This document shows, piece by piece, positions 43,520 to 52,150 of a stretch of DNA of 58,256 bases; positions within the stretch are counted from its first letter, which is position 1; each line of letters begins with the position of its first letter. The stretch covers positions 1 to 58,256 of the forward strand of contig CALEZD010000037.1 of assembly GCA_937928385.1 (NCBI GenBank), given 5' to 3'. The position numbers and the translations under genes are program-made. Source of the stretch: an uncultured Bacteroidota bacterium. Lineage in GTDB: Bacteria; Bacteroidota; Bacteroidia; Chitinophagales; Chitinophagaceae. The notes below the pieces were generated by a model. The model was not told the DNA's origin and searched no databases. It saw only the letters and a program-made list of their open reading frames with translations.

Positions 43520-44338
43520 ATGCATACAATGGACAACACAGATAATGAGGTACATGTTAGTGACGCTTTTTCAAGGCAGTCAGTAGTATTTGATGAAATT
43601 GATAAAGCGAGTTCATCTATCGTCTGGATGAGAGAGCGGGTGCGCAAAGAAGTATTATCTTATATACAGCCCGGTAGCAGGATGCTGGAGCTGAACTGCG
43701 GTACGGGTATCGATTCCATATACTTTGCACAAAAGGGTTATAATGTGGTAGCCACAGATAATGCGGATGGTATGCTGGCGCAATTGAATGAAAAAATTAC
43801 TAACCTTGGTATAGGTAATAATATTTCCTCAAAAAAATGTTCTTTCAATCATTTGGAAACCCTCGATGAGGGTAAGTTTGATTATGTCTTTTCTAACTTT
43901 GGCGGGTTAAACTGTACGGATAAACTATATGAAGTAATAAGCGGTATAGATAAGGTATTGAAGCCAGGGGGTTATTTCACATTGGTAATCATGCCAAAAG
44001 TTTGTCCCTGGGAAATGCTAACCGTACTCAAAGGTTATTTTAGAACTGCATTCCGCAGATTTAAAAAAAATGGTACTAAAGCTCATCTGGAAGGGCTAAA
44101 CTTTTACTGTTATTACTATAGTCCGCAGTATGTGATAAAACACGCCGGAAAAGGATATGTGACAGAAAGTATAAAAGGCCTGTGTGTCACTGTGCCACCA
44201 CCATTTATTGAAAACTTCTTTGAAAAACATCCGCGCTCATTTCGCCTGCTGGAAAAAATAGAAAATAAGATATGGGACAAAGCACCTTTTAACCGGTGGG
44301 CAGACCATTATATTATAACCATGAAAAAGATTTCATGA
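43520..44338 (+). CDS. SAM-dependent class I methyltransferase
   Basis: A 272-residue Rossmann methyltransferase. Motif I is MLELNCGTGIDSIYFA, with the acidic end of strand 2 in ATDNADGM and a FDYVFSNFGGL motif IV region. The middle carries a substrate cap with aromatic residues (NFYCYYYSP). The acceptor is unknown. The stop overlaps the next gene's start (ATGA). Confidence 0.85.
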   Translation: MHTMDNTDNEVHVSDAFSRQSVVFDEIDKASSSIVWMRERVRKEVLSYIQPGSRMLELNCGTGIDSIYFAQKGYNVVATDNADGMLAQLNEKITNLGIGNNISSKKCSFNHLETLDEGKFDYVFSNFGGLNCTDKLYEVISGIDKVLKPGGYFTLVIMPKVCPWEMLTVLKGYFRTAFRRFKKNGTKAHLEGLNFYCYYYSPQYVIKHAGKGYVTESIKGLCVTVPPPFIENFFEKHPRSFRLLEKIENKIWDKAPFNRWADHYIITMKKIS

Positions 44339-45054
44339 TACTCATATCCCCGATAGAAAAATATGCAGAACAGGAACGCTTATACATTGCTGTGCGCGAT
44401 GCCGAAGGGCGTGTAGTAGCAGATGATTTATTGAAACAACTTCCTAATCCCCCCGAATCATATATACACCATAAAGAATGGAAATTAAGAGCTGAAAGTT
44501 TCCATCGTTTTGCTAGCTATATTGATAAATATTACGCAAGCCAAAGGCTTAAGATATTGGATATTGGTTGTGGCAATGGCTGGATGTCCCACCGATTGTA
44601 CAAACAAGGCCATTCGGTAACAGCTATTGATTTGAATATTGCAGAACTGGAGCAGGCGGAGCGTGTATTTGGTACTGATGAGAACCTGCTATGGGTATAT
44701 GCTGATATTTTGAAGGATGAAATTCCGAATATTCCTTTCGATGTTATTGTGTTCGGGGCCAGTAGCCAATACTTCAATGATATTTCCATTTTGACTGGCA
44801 GACTAAAACCCCTGCTTAAGCGTCGTGGAAGTATTCACTTACTGGATACTTTCTTTTATACAGAAGATACTATTGCCGCCGCCCAACAACGCACTGAAGA
44901 ATACTACAATAATTTGGGGTATCCATTGATGGCAACTTATTATCACCACCATAGTGTAAATGATTTGAAACGCAACGGGTACAAAAAATTATTTCCGTCA
45001 TTTTTTTCCGGTAAGGGCAAACCGGAATGGTGGGTATGTAAAGCCGATAGTTAA
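44335..45054 (+). CDS. SAM-dependent class I methyltransferase
   Basis: A 239-residue methyltransferase from the ATG at 44335, which overlaps the previous stop by 4 bp. Motif I is LDIGCGNGWMSHRLY, followed by TAIDLNIAEL and VIVFGASSQYFND; the C-terminus ends with GKPEWWVCKADS. Together with the upstream methyltransferase and the radical SAM protein it makes a compact three-gene modification module. It converges with the nucleotidyltransferase gene with a 4-bp overlap. Confidence 0.85.
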   Translation: MILISPIEKYAEQERLYIAVRDAEGRVVADDLLKQLPNPPESYIHHKEWKLRAESFHRFASYIDKYYASQRLKILDIGCGNGWMSHRLYKQGHSVTAIDLNIAELEQAERVFGTDENLLWVYADILKDEIPNIPFDVIVFGASSQYFNDISILTGRLKPLLKRRGSIHLLDTFFYTEDTIAAAQQRTEEYYNNLGYPLMATYYHHHSVNDLKRNGYKKLFPSFFSGKGKPEWWVCKADS

Positions 45055-45998
45055 AACTGCAACACAGGGCCATCATTTATTTCCAACACTTTTTTCTGGT
45101 AATTGAGCGGATGCTGCTTGGAAACATACCACTTGGTTTTCATTGCCAGTTCATAATCCTCCATAGGATAGTTCTTGCGCTCCCATTTATGACGCCATAG
45201 CCTGTCTGTCAGCTTCATCAGGAAGTTGTTGAACTTTTCCGGCCAGAGTTTATTCAGCAACCATTCAACAGGTTTTTTGATAAACGAAGTGGTATTAAAG
45301 GCGTTATGTTGTGTGTGATCAATATCATTATTCGGAAAAATATCAGCTATCCATGCCTTGTTCAGGCCAACCAATTCGCGGTGTAAATCACTATTGTACA
45401 CGGGTATCAGTGTAACCAGTTCGGTAGCTGTAAACAGGTTCTTTTCTTCAAGGTTTAAGCGCGACCCGTCTATAAAATAGTTCATGCAAAACGAATGTTG
45501 CCTGTTTGCCAGGAAAGTCAGTTTTTTAAACAGGTGCAATATCGTACGGCTAATCCACAGGCGTTTTTCAGCAGTAATAATAAAGAAGTCAATATCCGAT
45601 TTTTCATCGGCATACCCTTTAGAAAGCGAGCCGGATACACAAATACCCCTTACAAATGGGAAGGCTGCAATAATAGCGGCACACCTGCGCGCTTCTTTCA
45701 TTTTCTCTGCTGCCATGTCAGCACCCACCCTTCTTTTCAAAAATATCTGCGCAGAGTTTTCCAGCGAATACAAATTGTGGGCATAAAATATGCGCTCATC
45801 CCGCACCATTTCAGACAATATATGCTGCAATTTGTCCTTTGATACTTCAGTTTGTAAAAAAGCATGTATTTCTTCGACATTCAATGGGTGCCTGAAAACA
45901 TGGAAGTATTTTAAAGTCTTGAGTATATGGTTGTGTAACAGAACATCATCTGTTGCGACTGTTTGGCCCTGCTGCAATGAATTACCGACTATCATCAT
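45051..45998 (-). CDS. Nucleotidyltransferase-fold protein with N-terminal winged helix
   Basis: A 315-residue protein. Residues ~20-90 look like a winged helix (LKTLKYFHVFRHPLNVEEI). A minimal nucleotidyltransferase core follows: VSGSLSKGYADEKSDIDFFII gives the GSxxxG and DxD metal residues. The C-terminal half is helical and aromatic-rich and not recognised. It may transfer a nucleotide to a small molecule or RNA. Its orientation is opposite to the methyltransferase genes. Confidence 0.75.
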   Translation of the reverse strand: MMIVGNSLQQGQTVATDDVLLHNHILKTLKYFHVFRHPLNVEEIHAFLQTEVSKDKLQHILSEMVRDERIFYAHNLYSLENSAQIFLKRRVGADMAAEKMKEARRCAAIIAAFPFVRGICVSGSLSKGYADEKSDIDFFIITAEKRLWISRTILHLFKKLTFLANRQHSFCMNYFIDGSRLNLEEKNLFTATELVTLIPVYNSDLHRELVGLNKAWIADIFPNNDIDHTQHNAFNTTSFIKKPVEWLLNKLWPEKFNNFLMKLTDRLWRHKWERKNYPMEDYELAMKTKWYVSKQHPLNYQKKVLEINDGPVLQF

Positions 45999-46179
45999 CT
46001 ACAATGATTCAAAAGTTACGGAGCAGGAATAAAAACAGGGTAAATCGGCAGGTCAGATAAACAGGATATAAAGATACTACTTTGCCTGTTTGTATGTATT
46101 AAAATTTACGATTCGGTATTAATCTGTCACTTTAACAGATTTGTATTGTAAATATATATGTTGCACAAAGCAAAAATTC

Positions 46180-46187
46180 TATTTTTG
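46180..46187 (+). promoter_or_regulatory. -7 promoter box of the Wzz-like gene
   Basis: TATTTTTG matches TAnnTTTG, 38 nt before the ATG at 46226. A TTG at 46161-46163 gives a 16-nt spacer, shorter than in the clearest promoters here. Confidence 0.45.
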
Positions 46188-46225
46188 CTGGAATAATATT
46201 TAAATACATTGATATAATACGGCCT

Positions 46226-47065
46226 ATGCCAGCAGATAATCATACCCCCGCTTCATTTTATGATAAACTAATATCTGTCCTGCATTCCTTTTATGTAGAC
46301 TTAAGAAAAAACGCTCTAGTGTTTTTTGCATGTATTATACTGGTGCCGGCTGTATTCATATTCCAGAACATGAAAAAATCCAATACATACAGGGCTTCTT
46401 TTACTGTGATGTATGAAGAGCTGGTACGAAAGGTATATGGAGACAGATTGAATAAACTCAACCGGCTGCTGGAAGATAATAAGGGTAAAGCCCAGGCAAT
46501 GTTAGGCTTGACAACTGCCCAGATAAACACCTTAAAAAATGTAGAGGGTACCAACATATTGGGTGAACCACTCTCTAAAGACCTGAATGTTGACCGGATA
46601 CCGTTCATTGTAAATATTTACCTTGGCGACACAAGTCATGTTAATGAAATACAGGAAGGTATAATCAACTACCTGGAAAATTCCAATGATTATCTAATCA
46701 GCAAAAGGAAACTGAGAATGAAGGAGATAGATGAAGAAATCGACTTCATAGATAACCAATTGAAAATGATGGATAGCCTGAAAAGGCGTTACCAGGTCAG
46801 TGCTTCGGCCACTTCAACTGATGCAGCGACCAGCAGCGAAGGTACGTTGTACTCACTTTCATACGACCTGTACAAAAAGAAACAGGAGTTGCTGAAGAAA
46901 AAAGAAATGCCCTTGAACCTGTATGTGATAGACGATGCTATGGTACCTACCCAAAACAACAGGTCTTATATGTTGATGATAGGGGCAGGAATAGTCGCAG
47001 GATTCATCCTGTATATGTTTATGGCATATATAGTATTGCCTGTACTGCGCTACAAAAAGGGTTAA
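46226..47065 (+). CDS. Wzz-like chain-length/tyrosine-kinase adaptor membrane protein
   Basis: A 279-residue membrane protein with the Wzz layout: transmembrane helix near 31-48 (FFACIILVPAVFIF), a periplasmic helical domain with a coiled coil (about 160-235, rich in Lys/Glu), and a second helix near 252-272 (MIGAGIVAGFILYMFMAYIV). No cytoplasmic kinase domain. Such proteins set polysaccharide chain length. No polymerase or flippase gene is beside it, though glycosyltransferases occur upstream. It converges with mce with a 4-bp overlap. Confidence 0.78.
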   Translation: MPADNHTPASFYDKLISVLHSFYVDLRKNALVFFACIILVPAVFIFQNMKKSNTYRASFTVMYEELVRKVYGDRLNKLNRLLEDNKGKAQAMLGLTTAQINTLKNVEGTNILGEPLSKDLNVDRIPFIVNIYLGDTSHVNEIQEGIINYLENSNDYLISKRKLRMKEIDEEIDFIDNQLKMMDSLKRRYQVSASATSTDAATSSEGTLYSLSYDLYKKKQELLKKKEMPLNLYVIDDAMVPTQNNRSYMLMIGAGIVAGFILYMFMAYIVLPVLRYKKG

Positions 47066-47466
47066 TTTTTCTTTTCCTGGCAGAGTTCTATAAGCACACC
47101 ATTGGTGGTTTTAGGGTGCAGGAAGCATATCAGTTTATTATCAGCTCCGTCTTTAGGTTGTTCGTTTAGCATGGTGAAACCCAGCGCTGACAGCCTTTTC
47201 ATTTCAGCTTCTATATTCTCTACCTCTATGGCTATGTGGTGGATACCCTCGCCCTTTTTCTCAATAAACTTACTGATAGGGCTATCGGGCCCGGTTGCCT
47301 CCAATAGCTCCACTTTCGACTCGCCCAATTGAAAAAAAGCAGTGCTTACACCCTCAGTTTCAACTACTTCTGTTTTATAACAAGGGGTGTTCAGCAGTTG
47401 CTCGAAAAGAGGAATGGATTTCTGCAAATCCGCTACTGCTATGCCCAGGTGCTCAATTTTCAACAT
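47062..47466 (-). CDS. mce: Methylmalonyl-CoA epimerase
   Basis: A 134-residue VOC-fold enzyme from the ATG at 47466 that interconverts (R)- and (S)-methylmalonyl-CoA in propionate metabolism. Metal-binding and family motifs are IEHLGIAVADL, STAFFQLGESKVELLEA, GIHHIAIEV and the glutamate-bearing GVLIELCQ. The frame extends 51 nt further only to a TTG. The mutase genes are not in the window. Confidence 0.92.
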   Translation of the reverse strand: MLKIEHLGIAVADLQKSIPLFEQLLNTPCYKTEVVETEGVSTAFFQLGESKVELLEATGPDSPISKFIEKKGEGIHHIAIEVENIEAEMKRLSALGFTMLNEQPKDGADNKLICFLHPKTTNGVLIELCQEKKN

Positions 47467-47543
47467 AAAAATCTTATAAGTTTTAGATATGGCTTCATTT
47501 AAAGCTACAATGTACAAAATGAACGAATACGCTGATTAGTACG

Positions 47544-47551
47544 TAACTTTG
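47544..47551 (+). promoter_or_regulatory. -7 promoter box of the isc operon
   Basis: TAACTTTG matches TAnnTTTG, 29 nt before the ATG of iscS; no TTG at 21 nt. No IscR-type site was recognised. Confidence 0.45.
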
Positions 47552-47580
47552 TAGGCCAACATTATCAACGTAATCTGAAC

Positions 47581-48801
47581 ATGAGTGTGAAATTGCCAAT
47601 ATACCTGGATAATAACGCCACTACGCCTTGCGACCCAAGGGTACTGGACGAGATGATACCATATTTTACTGAGAAATTCGGTAATGCCGCCAGCCGTAGC
47701 CATCCCTTTGGCTGGGTAGCCGAAGAAGCTGTGGATTATGCACGTGAGCAAGTAGCCAAACTGATTAACGCCAGTTCCAAAGAAATCATATTTACTTCGG
47801 GCGCTACAGAGGCTGATAACCTGGCCCTGAAAGGTGTTTTCGAAATGTATAGCTCTAAAGGCAACCACATTATTACCTGCACTACAGAACACAAAGCCGT
47901 GCTCGATACCTGCAAGCATATAGAAAAACTGGGTGGCGAAGTTACTTACCTGCAGGTGCAGCCTGATGGCCTGATAGATCTGGCTGAACTTGAAAAAGCT
48001 ATTACATCTAAGACCATCCTTATTTCCATCATGTATGGCAATAACGAGATAGGAGTGGTGCAGCCCATACGCGAAATAAGCGCCATAGCTAAAAAACACG
48101 GGGTATTATTCTTTACTGATGCCACACAGGCCGTAGGTAAAATACCTGTGGATGTAGAAGCAGATGGTATAGACCTGATGGCTTTCAGCGCGCATAAAAT
48201 GTATGGCCCTAAAGGAGTAGGTGCATTGTATGTACGCCGCAAGAATCCCCGTGTAAAAGTGACTGCACAGATGGATGGCGGTGGCCACGAGCGCGGTATG
48301 CGTAGCGGTACTATGAACGTGCCGGGCATAGTAGGTTTTGGTAAAGCCTGCGAAATATGCATGAACGAGATGGAGGCAGAAGCTGCCCGCCTGAGTGTAA
48401 TGCGCGACAGGCTGGAAAAAGGCTTGCTGGAACTTGAAGAAGCTTATGTAAACGGCAATGTGGAACACCGCCTGCCGCACGTAGCCAATATATCTTTCAA
48501 ATATGTAGAGGGTGAGGGGCTGATGATGGGTTTCAACAAGAACATTGCACTGTCCAGCGGCTCGGCCTGTACATCAGCATCGTTAGAACCATCGTATGTA
48601 TTGAAAGCCTTAGGCCTGGGTGACGACCTGGCGCACAGTTCTCTGCGTTTTGGCCTGGGCCGTTTTACTACCGATGAGCAAATTGACTATACTATCGGTG
48701 CGATAAAAGAAACTGTATTGAAATTAAGAGAGATGAGCCCGCTATGGGAAATGTATAAAGAAGGCATTGACCTGGACGCTATTGAATGGGCGCATCACTA
48801 A
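47581..48801 (+). CDS. iscS: Cysteine desulfurase
   Basis: A 406-residue PLP enzyme that takes sulfur from cysteine for Fe-S cluster assembly. It has YLDNNATTPCDPRV, the PLP lysine in SAHKMYGPKGVGALYVR and the persulfide cysteine loop SSGSACTSASLEPS. Group I length and the neighbouring scaffold gene (23 nt downstream) fit IscS rather than NifS or SufS. Confidence 0.95.
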   Translation: MSVKLPIYLDNNATTPCDPRVLDEMIPYFTEKFGNAASRSHPFGWVAEEAVDYAREQVAKLINASSKEIIFTSGATEADNLALKGVFEMYSSKGNHIITCTTEHKAVLDTCKHIEKLGGEVTYLQVQPDGLIDLAELEKAITSKTILISIMYGNNEIGVVQPIREISAIAKKHGVLFFTDATQAVGKIPVDVEADGIDLMAFSAHKMYGPKGVGALYVRRKNPRVKVTAQMDGGGHERGMRSGTMNVPGIVGFGKACEICMNEMEAEAARLSVMRDRLEKGLLELEEAYVNGNVEHRLPHVANISFKYVEGEGLMMGFNKNIALSSGSACTSASLEPSYVLKALGLGDDLAHSSLRFGLGRFTTDEQIDYTIGAIKETVLKLREMSPLWEMYKEGIDLDAIEWAHH

Positions 48802-48824
48802 ACTAAAATAAAAAGTAAAATATT

Positions 48825-49241
48825 ATGGCATATTCAGAAAAAGTAATAGACCACTACCAGAACCCCAAAAACGTCGGCACGCTGGATAAAGCGAAGCAGA
48901 ACGTAGGTACCGGACTGGTGGGAGCACCTGAGTGCGGCGACGTAATGCGCCTGCAGATAGAGGTAGATGAAACTACCGGACTGATAAAAGACGCTAAGTT
49001 CAAGACTTTCGGATGCGGCTCTGCAATAGCCTCATCATCTTTGGCTACAGAGTGGCTGAAAGGCAAAACAGTAGACCAGGCACTGACTATAGACAATATG
49101 GATATAGTGGAAGAACTGAACCTGCCCCCGGTAAAAATTCACTGCTCGGTATTGGCGGAAGACGCTATCAAAGCGGCTATCAACGACTACCGTGTGAAGA
49201 ATGGTATGGAAGAACTGGTATTGGACGAAAAGAAACATTAA
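48825..49241 (+). CDS. iscU: Fe-S cluster scaffold
   Basis: A 138-residue scaffold protein. The three cluster cysteines are in APECGDVM, FGCGSAIASSS and IHCSVLAEDA, and the LPPVK motif recognised by the HscA chaperone is preserved (NLPPVKIHC). Full length for IscU. No hscA or hscB is adjacent. It takes sulfur from IscS and passes clusters to carriers. Confidence 0.95.
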   Translation: MAYSEKVIDHYQNPKNVGTLDKAKQNVGTGLVGAPECGDVMRLQIEVDETTGLIKDAKFKTFGCGSAIASSSLATEWLKGKTVDQALTIDNMDIVEELNLPPVKIHCSVLAEDAIKAAINDYRVKNGMEELVLDEKKH

Positions 49242-49345
49242 GGGATAGCGATAAAAACTTTTTAGTGGTTGACGGTGCAGGTGTGGAGATTGGATTTGTG
49301 TTTTAGGCAAAAGCACTTTCAGCCACTTTATAAGATGCAGACTAT

Positions 49346-49672
49346 ATGATACACATCAGTGAAAAAGCAAAGAAAAAGATTGAGCAGCTAAAGCGCGATG
49401 CCGGGCTGGATGATTCTTATTTTCTACGTGTGGGTGTAGTGGGCGGCGGTTGCTCCGGCTTGTCGTACAAACTGGATTTTGATAACGAAGCGCAGCCTAA
49501 CGACCAGGTATTTGAAGAAGGTGATGTAAAATTAGTTACAGACCTTAAAAGCTTCCTGTATCTCTGCGATACGGTACTGGAATTTTCTGATGGCCTGAAC
49601 GGTAAAGGCTTTCATTTCGATAATCCCAACGCCAGCCGTACCTGTGGCTGTGGCGAGAGTTTTTCGGTATAA
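49346..49672 (+). CDS. iscA: Fe-S carrier, HesB/IscA family
   Basis: A 108-residue A-type carrier. The three conserved cysteines are present: GGGCSGLSY and the C-terminal TCGCGESF. It begins 104 nt after iscU. That gap holds no gene that I can see. It completes a short iscSUA set that lacks iscR, hscBA and fdx. Confidence 0.93.
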   Translation: MIHISEKAKKKIEQLKRDAGLDDSYFLRVGVVGGGCSGLSYKLDFDNEAQPNDQVFEEGDVKLVTDLKSFLYLCDTVLEFSDGLNGKGFHFDNPNASRTCGCGESFSV

Positions 49673-49687
49673 GAATATTATAAGTAT

Positions 49688-49726
49688 AAAGAAGCGTGTA
49701 GTAATTTATTACTACACGCTTCTTTT
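49688..49726. terminator. Bidirectional terminator between iscA and the DUF349 gene
   Basis: A 17-bp perfect stem (49688-49704 with 49709-49725, loop TTTA), with an A-rich 5' and a T-rich 3' edge, lies between two convergent genes. Confidence 0.85.
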
Positions 49727-49738
49727 ATTTAGCTGATG

Positions 49739-51313
49739 CTATTTGTCAGTATTTTCTCTTCCGGCTATTGCGTTCAGTTGCTTTTCGGCTTGTTCCAGCT
49801 TTTCTTTTTTATGCTCTATTTTATGCTCTGTTTGGGCTATCAGCTTGGTCAGGTGTTCGCGCAGCTCAGCTTCTTTTTTCATACCAGGTGTAATGTTTTC
49901 AATTCCCTGCTGAAAGTCTGCCAGCTTCTCTTCCTCTTCTTTCAGTTCGGCCCTTATTTTATCTACAAACCCTATAGTCTGGTTAACCCTTTCTTTTTCT
50001 TTCTTTTCTATAATATGCTTGCGTTTCTCGCGATTGGCATCTTTGCGGTTGAAGAAATTCTTCCTGGCTGCCAGGAAACGTTCCCATATTTCGTTGCTGT
50101 GCTTGCGCGGTACCGGGCCTATTTTTTTCCATTCGTCCATTAGCTCATTCAGTTCCTCCGTAGCTTCGCGCCATTGGGTAGAGTCCTGTATATCCTCAGC
50201 CCTTTTCAACAAGGCCAGCTTTTGCGCATAGTTGTCTTCCAACGATAGCTTGAATTCTTCAAAATTCTTGCGTTTGTTATTGAAGAAATAATCGCGGGCG
50301 TCATTAAAGCGCTTCCATATTTCGTCCGATTTTTCTTTGGGTACGCGGCCCAGCTTTTTCCATTCCTCCATCAGGTTGGTATAGGCAAGCGTGGTTTCAT
50401 TCCATTCAGTGCTTTCCTTTATGGCTTCCGCCTGTTCTACCAGTGCCAGCTTGGCGTTGTAGTTGTCTTCCTGCTCTTTATGTATTACCTCAAAGTGCTG
50501 TTTCTTTTTTTCAAAAAATACGTTGTTAGCTTCAGTAAAACGCTTCCACAACTCTTCATTTTTGTCGTGCATGGTGCGGCCTATGCCTTTCCATTGTTCC
50601 ATCAGGGCCTTAAATTCATCTGTAGCTTTCTTCCAGTCTTCTGATGCTGCCAGTGCTTCCGCCTTATCCACTATTTCCATTTTCAGGTCCAGGTTCTGCA
50701 GCATTTCTTTATTTACATCATCCTGGTGTTCGCGCTTACGTTCAAAAAATTTATCCTTGGCAGCTTCAAGCCTGGCCCATAGTTCGTCATTTCTTTTTTT
50801 GTCCAGGTGGCCTATTTGCTTCCACTCATCCGCCAGGTGGCGTAGGGTTTCTGTGGTTTCTTTCCAGTCTTCTGCAGCTGATAATCCTTCTGCTTTTTCA
50901 ACCAATGCCAGCTTTTTTGCATAGTTTTCTTCTGTTAGCTTGCTTATTTCCTTATCCAGGTTTTCTACTATCTTATATATGGTATGGAAATCGCCCACGG
51001 CACTGGCATGGTGCAGGTATTCTTTCATCCGCTCTACTTTGCCCAACAGTTTTAATTTATCTTCCTCTGCATTCCATTCGTTCACCAGTTCAGTTACTTT
51101 AGCTTCTACTTCAGGAAACTTTTCAATAAGCAGGTTAAACAACATATCAGCATTATCGGCAGTCAGGGTACCAACGGGCCGTTGTTTATATTCATTGTAT
51201 TCCTTCAGCAATAACTCTCCCTGTTCGTTCAGGTTATATAATGCTTTGTGGTCGAAGGATAGTTGTTCCCACCATGCTGACAATGTAGTTGCGTGGTTGC
51301 TGTCTTGTGTCAT
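49739..51313 (-). CDS. DUF349 repeat protein
   Basis: A 524-residue, strongly charged helical protein with four consecutive DUF349 repeats of about 75 residues (roughly 130-430). Each has EDWKxxTxx or close, W(K)xIGxxxxKxxxELWxRF and FFxxxK. The N-terminal ~100 residues and the C-terminal Lys/Glu-rich coiled coil are outside the repeats. DUF349 proteins are widespread in Bacteroidetes and have no established role. Confidence 0.9.
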   Translation of the reverse strand: MTQDSNHATTLSAWWEQLSFDHKALYNLNEQGELLLKEYNEYKQRPVGTLTADNADMLFNLLIEKFPEVEAKVTELVNEWNAEEDKLKLLGKVERMKEYLHHASAVGDFHTIYKIVENLDKEISKLTEENYAKKLALVEKAEGLSAAEDWKETTETLRHLADEWKQIGHLDKKRNDELWARLEAAKDKFFERKREHQDDVNKEMLQNLDLKMEIVDKAEALAASEDWKKATDEFKALMEQWKGIGRTMHDKNEELWKRFTEANNVFFEKKKQHFEVIHKEQEDNYNAKLALVEQAEAIKESTEWNETTLAYTNLMEEWKKLGRVPKEKSDEIWKRFNDARDYFFNNKRKNFEEFKLSLEDNYAQKLALLKRAEDIQDSTQWREATEELNELMDEWKKIGPVPRKHSNEIWERFLAARKNFFNRKDANREKRKHIIEKKEKERVNQTIGFVDKIRAELKEEEEKLADFQQGIENITPGMKKEAELREHLTKLIAQTEHKIEHKKEKLEQAEKQLNAIAGRENTDK

Positions 51314-51368
51314 AACCGATTACTTTAAAGAAACGATTTGCTGCCTGTTTATTATATAAAATGTACTA

Positions 51369-52109
51369 TCAGCCCTGGCCAAATACTTTTTTCAAAAGAT
51401 CTGTGACCCTGGCCGATGGATTTTGCCTGATTTTATTCTCTTCCTGCTCTACTGTTACAAACAATCCGTTCAATGCCCTTTCGGTTACATAGCCGGTCAG
51501 GTCAGGATTTACTTTCGTTCTTGTAGTAGGTAGCCTGTTGTAGATGGTAAACACCTGCGACCAATATTTGGTTGCATCCACTTTACGCAGCGAGTTTTCG
51601 ATAACAGGACGGAAGGCATTGGTGAGTTGTTGTGTTGTCCTGCCCTTCAGGTAATTGGTGGCGGCCCCGTTACCGCCGCGCAATATACTTAACCCGTCTT
51701 GTATAGTAATGTTTCGTATAGCATCCACAAATATTGGGACAGCTTTTTGTGCAGCATCTTCTGCGGCGCGGTTCATAGCCAGTATGGCCTTGTCCACTTC
51801 GCCACCCATGCCTATAGAACGTAATGTTTGCTCTACCTGGCGCACCTCGGGGGGCATCAGTATTTTTATCAGTTGATTGCCGAAATAGCCATTTATAGTG
51901 GATAGCTGGCTGCCGGCATTGTTAGAACCTATTTCCAGAGCTTGTTTCAGCCCTGCAATTATTTCGGTATTGGTCAGGTTGCTGCCGCCAGTTCCGGTCT
52001 GTTCGTTCAATATCTTTTTACCCTTATTCAGTATATCTCCAAACTGGGCTTTACCCTGGTGTATAAACAGCAGCGGGCTGCACAATAATAGTATGAAAAG
52101 CTTTTTCAT
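51369..52109 (-). CDS. DUF4197 domain protein, exported
   Basis: A 246-residue protein with a signal peptide (MKKLFILLLCSPLLFIHQGKAQ) and a DUF4197 domain (LTNTEIIAGLKQALEIGSNNA; KILMPPEVRQVEQTLRSIGMGGEVDK; DGLSILRGGNGAATNYLKGRT). The family is periplasmic and of unknown function. It follows the OMP_b-brl_3 receptor on the same strand with 41 bp between. Confidence 0.88.
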   Translation of the reverse strand: MKKLFILLLCSPLLFIHQGKAQFGDILNKGKKILNEQTGTGGSNLTNTEIIAGLKQALEIGSNNAGSQLSTINGYFGNQLIKILMPPEVRQVEQTLRSIGMGGEVDKAILAMNRAAEDAAQKAVPIFVDAIRNITIQDGLSILRGGNGAATNYLKGRTTQQLTNAFRPVIENSLRKVDATKYWSQVFTIYNRLPTTRTKVNPDLTGYVTERALNGLFVTVEQEENKIRQNPSARVTDLLKKVFGQG

Positions 52110-52150
52110 AACTACAATTTACAACTTTTTCATACTACAACCCTCAATGT

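Noticed and set aside
46226..47065. A complete capsule locus
   Set aside because: There is a Wzz-like protein and scattered glycosyltransferases, but no flippase, polymerase, initiating transferase or export genes.
49739..51313. Repeat structure suggesting a CRISPR-like array
   Set aside because: The repeats are protein-level DUF349 units within one open frame; DNA-level copies are not identical and spacers are coding.
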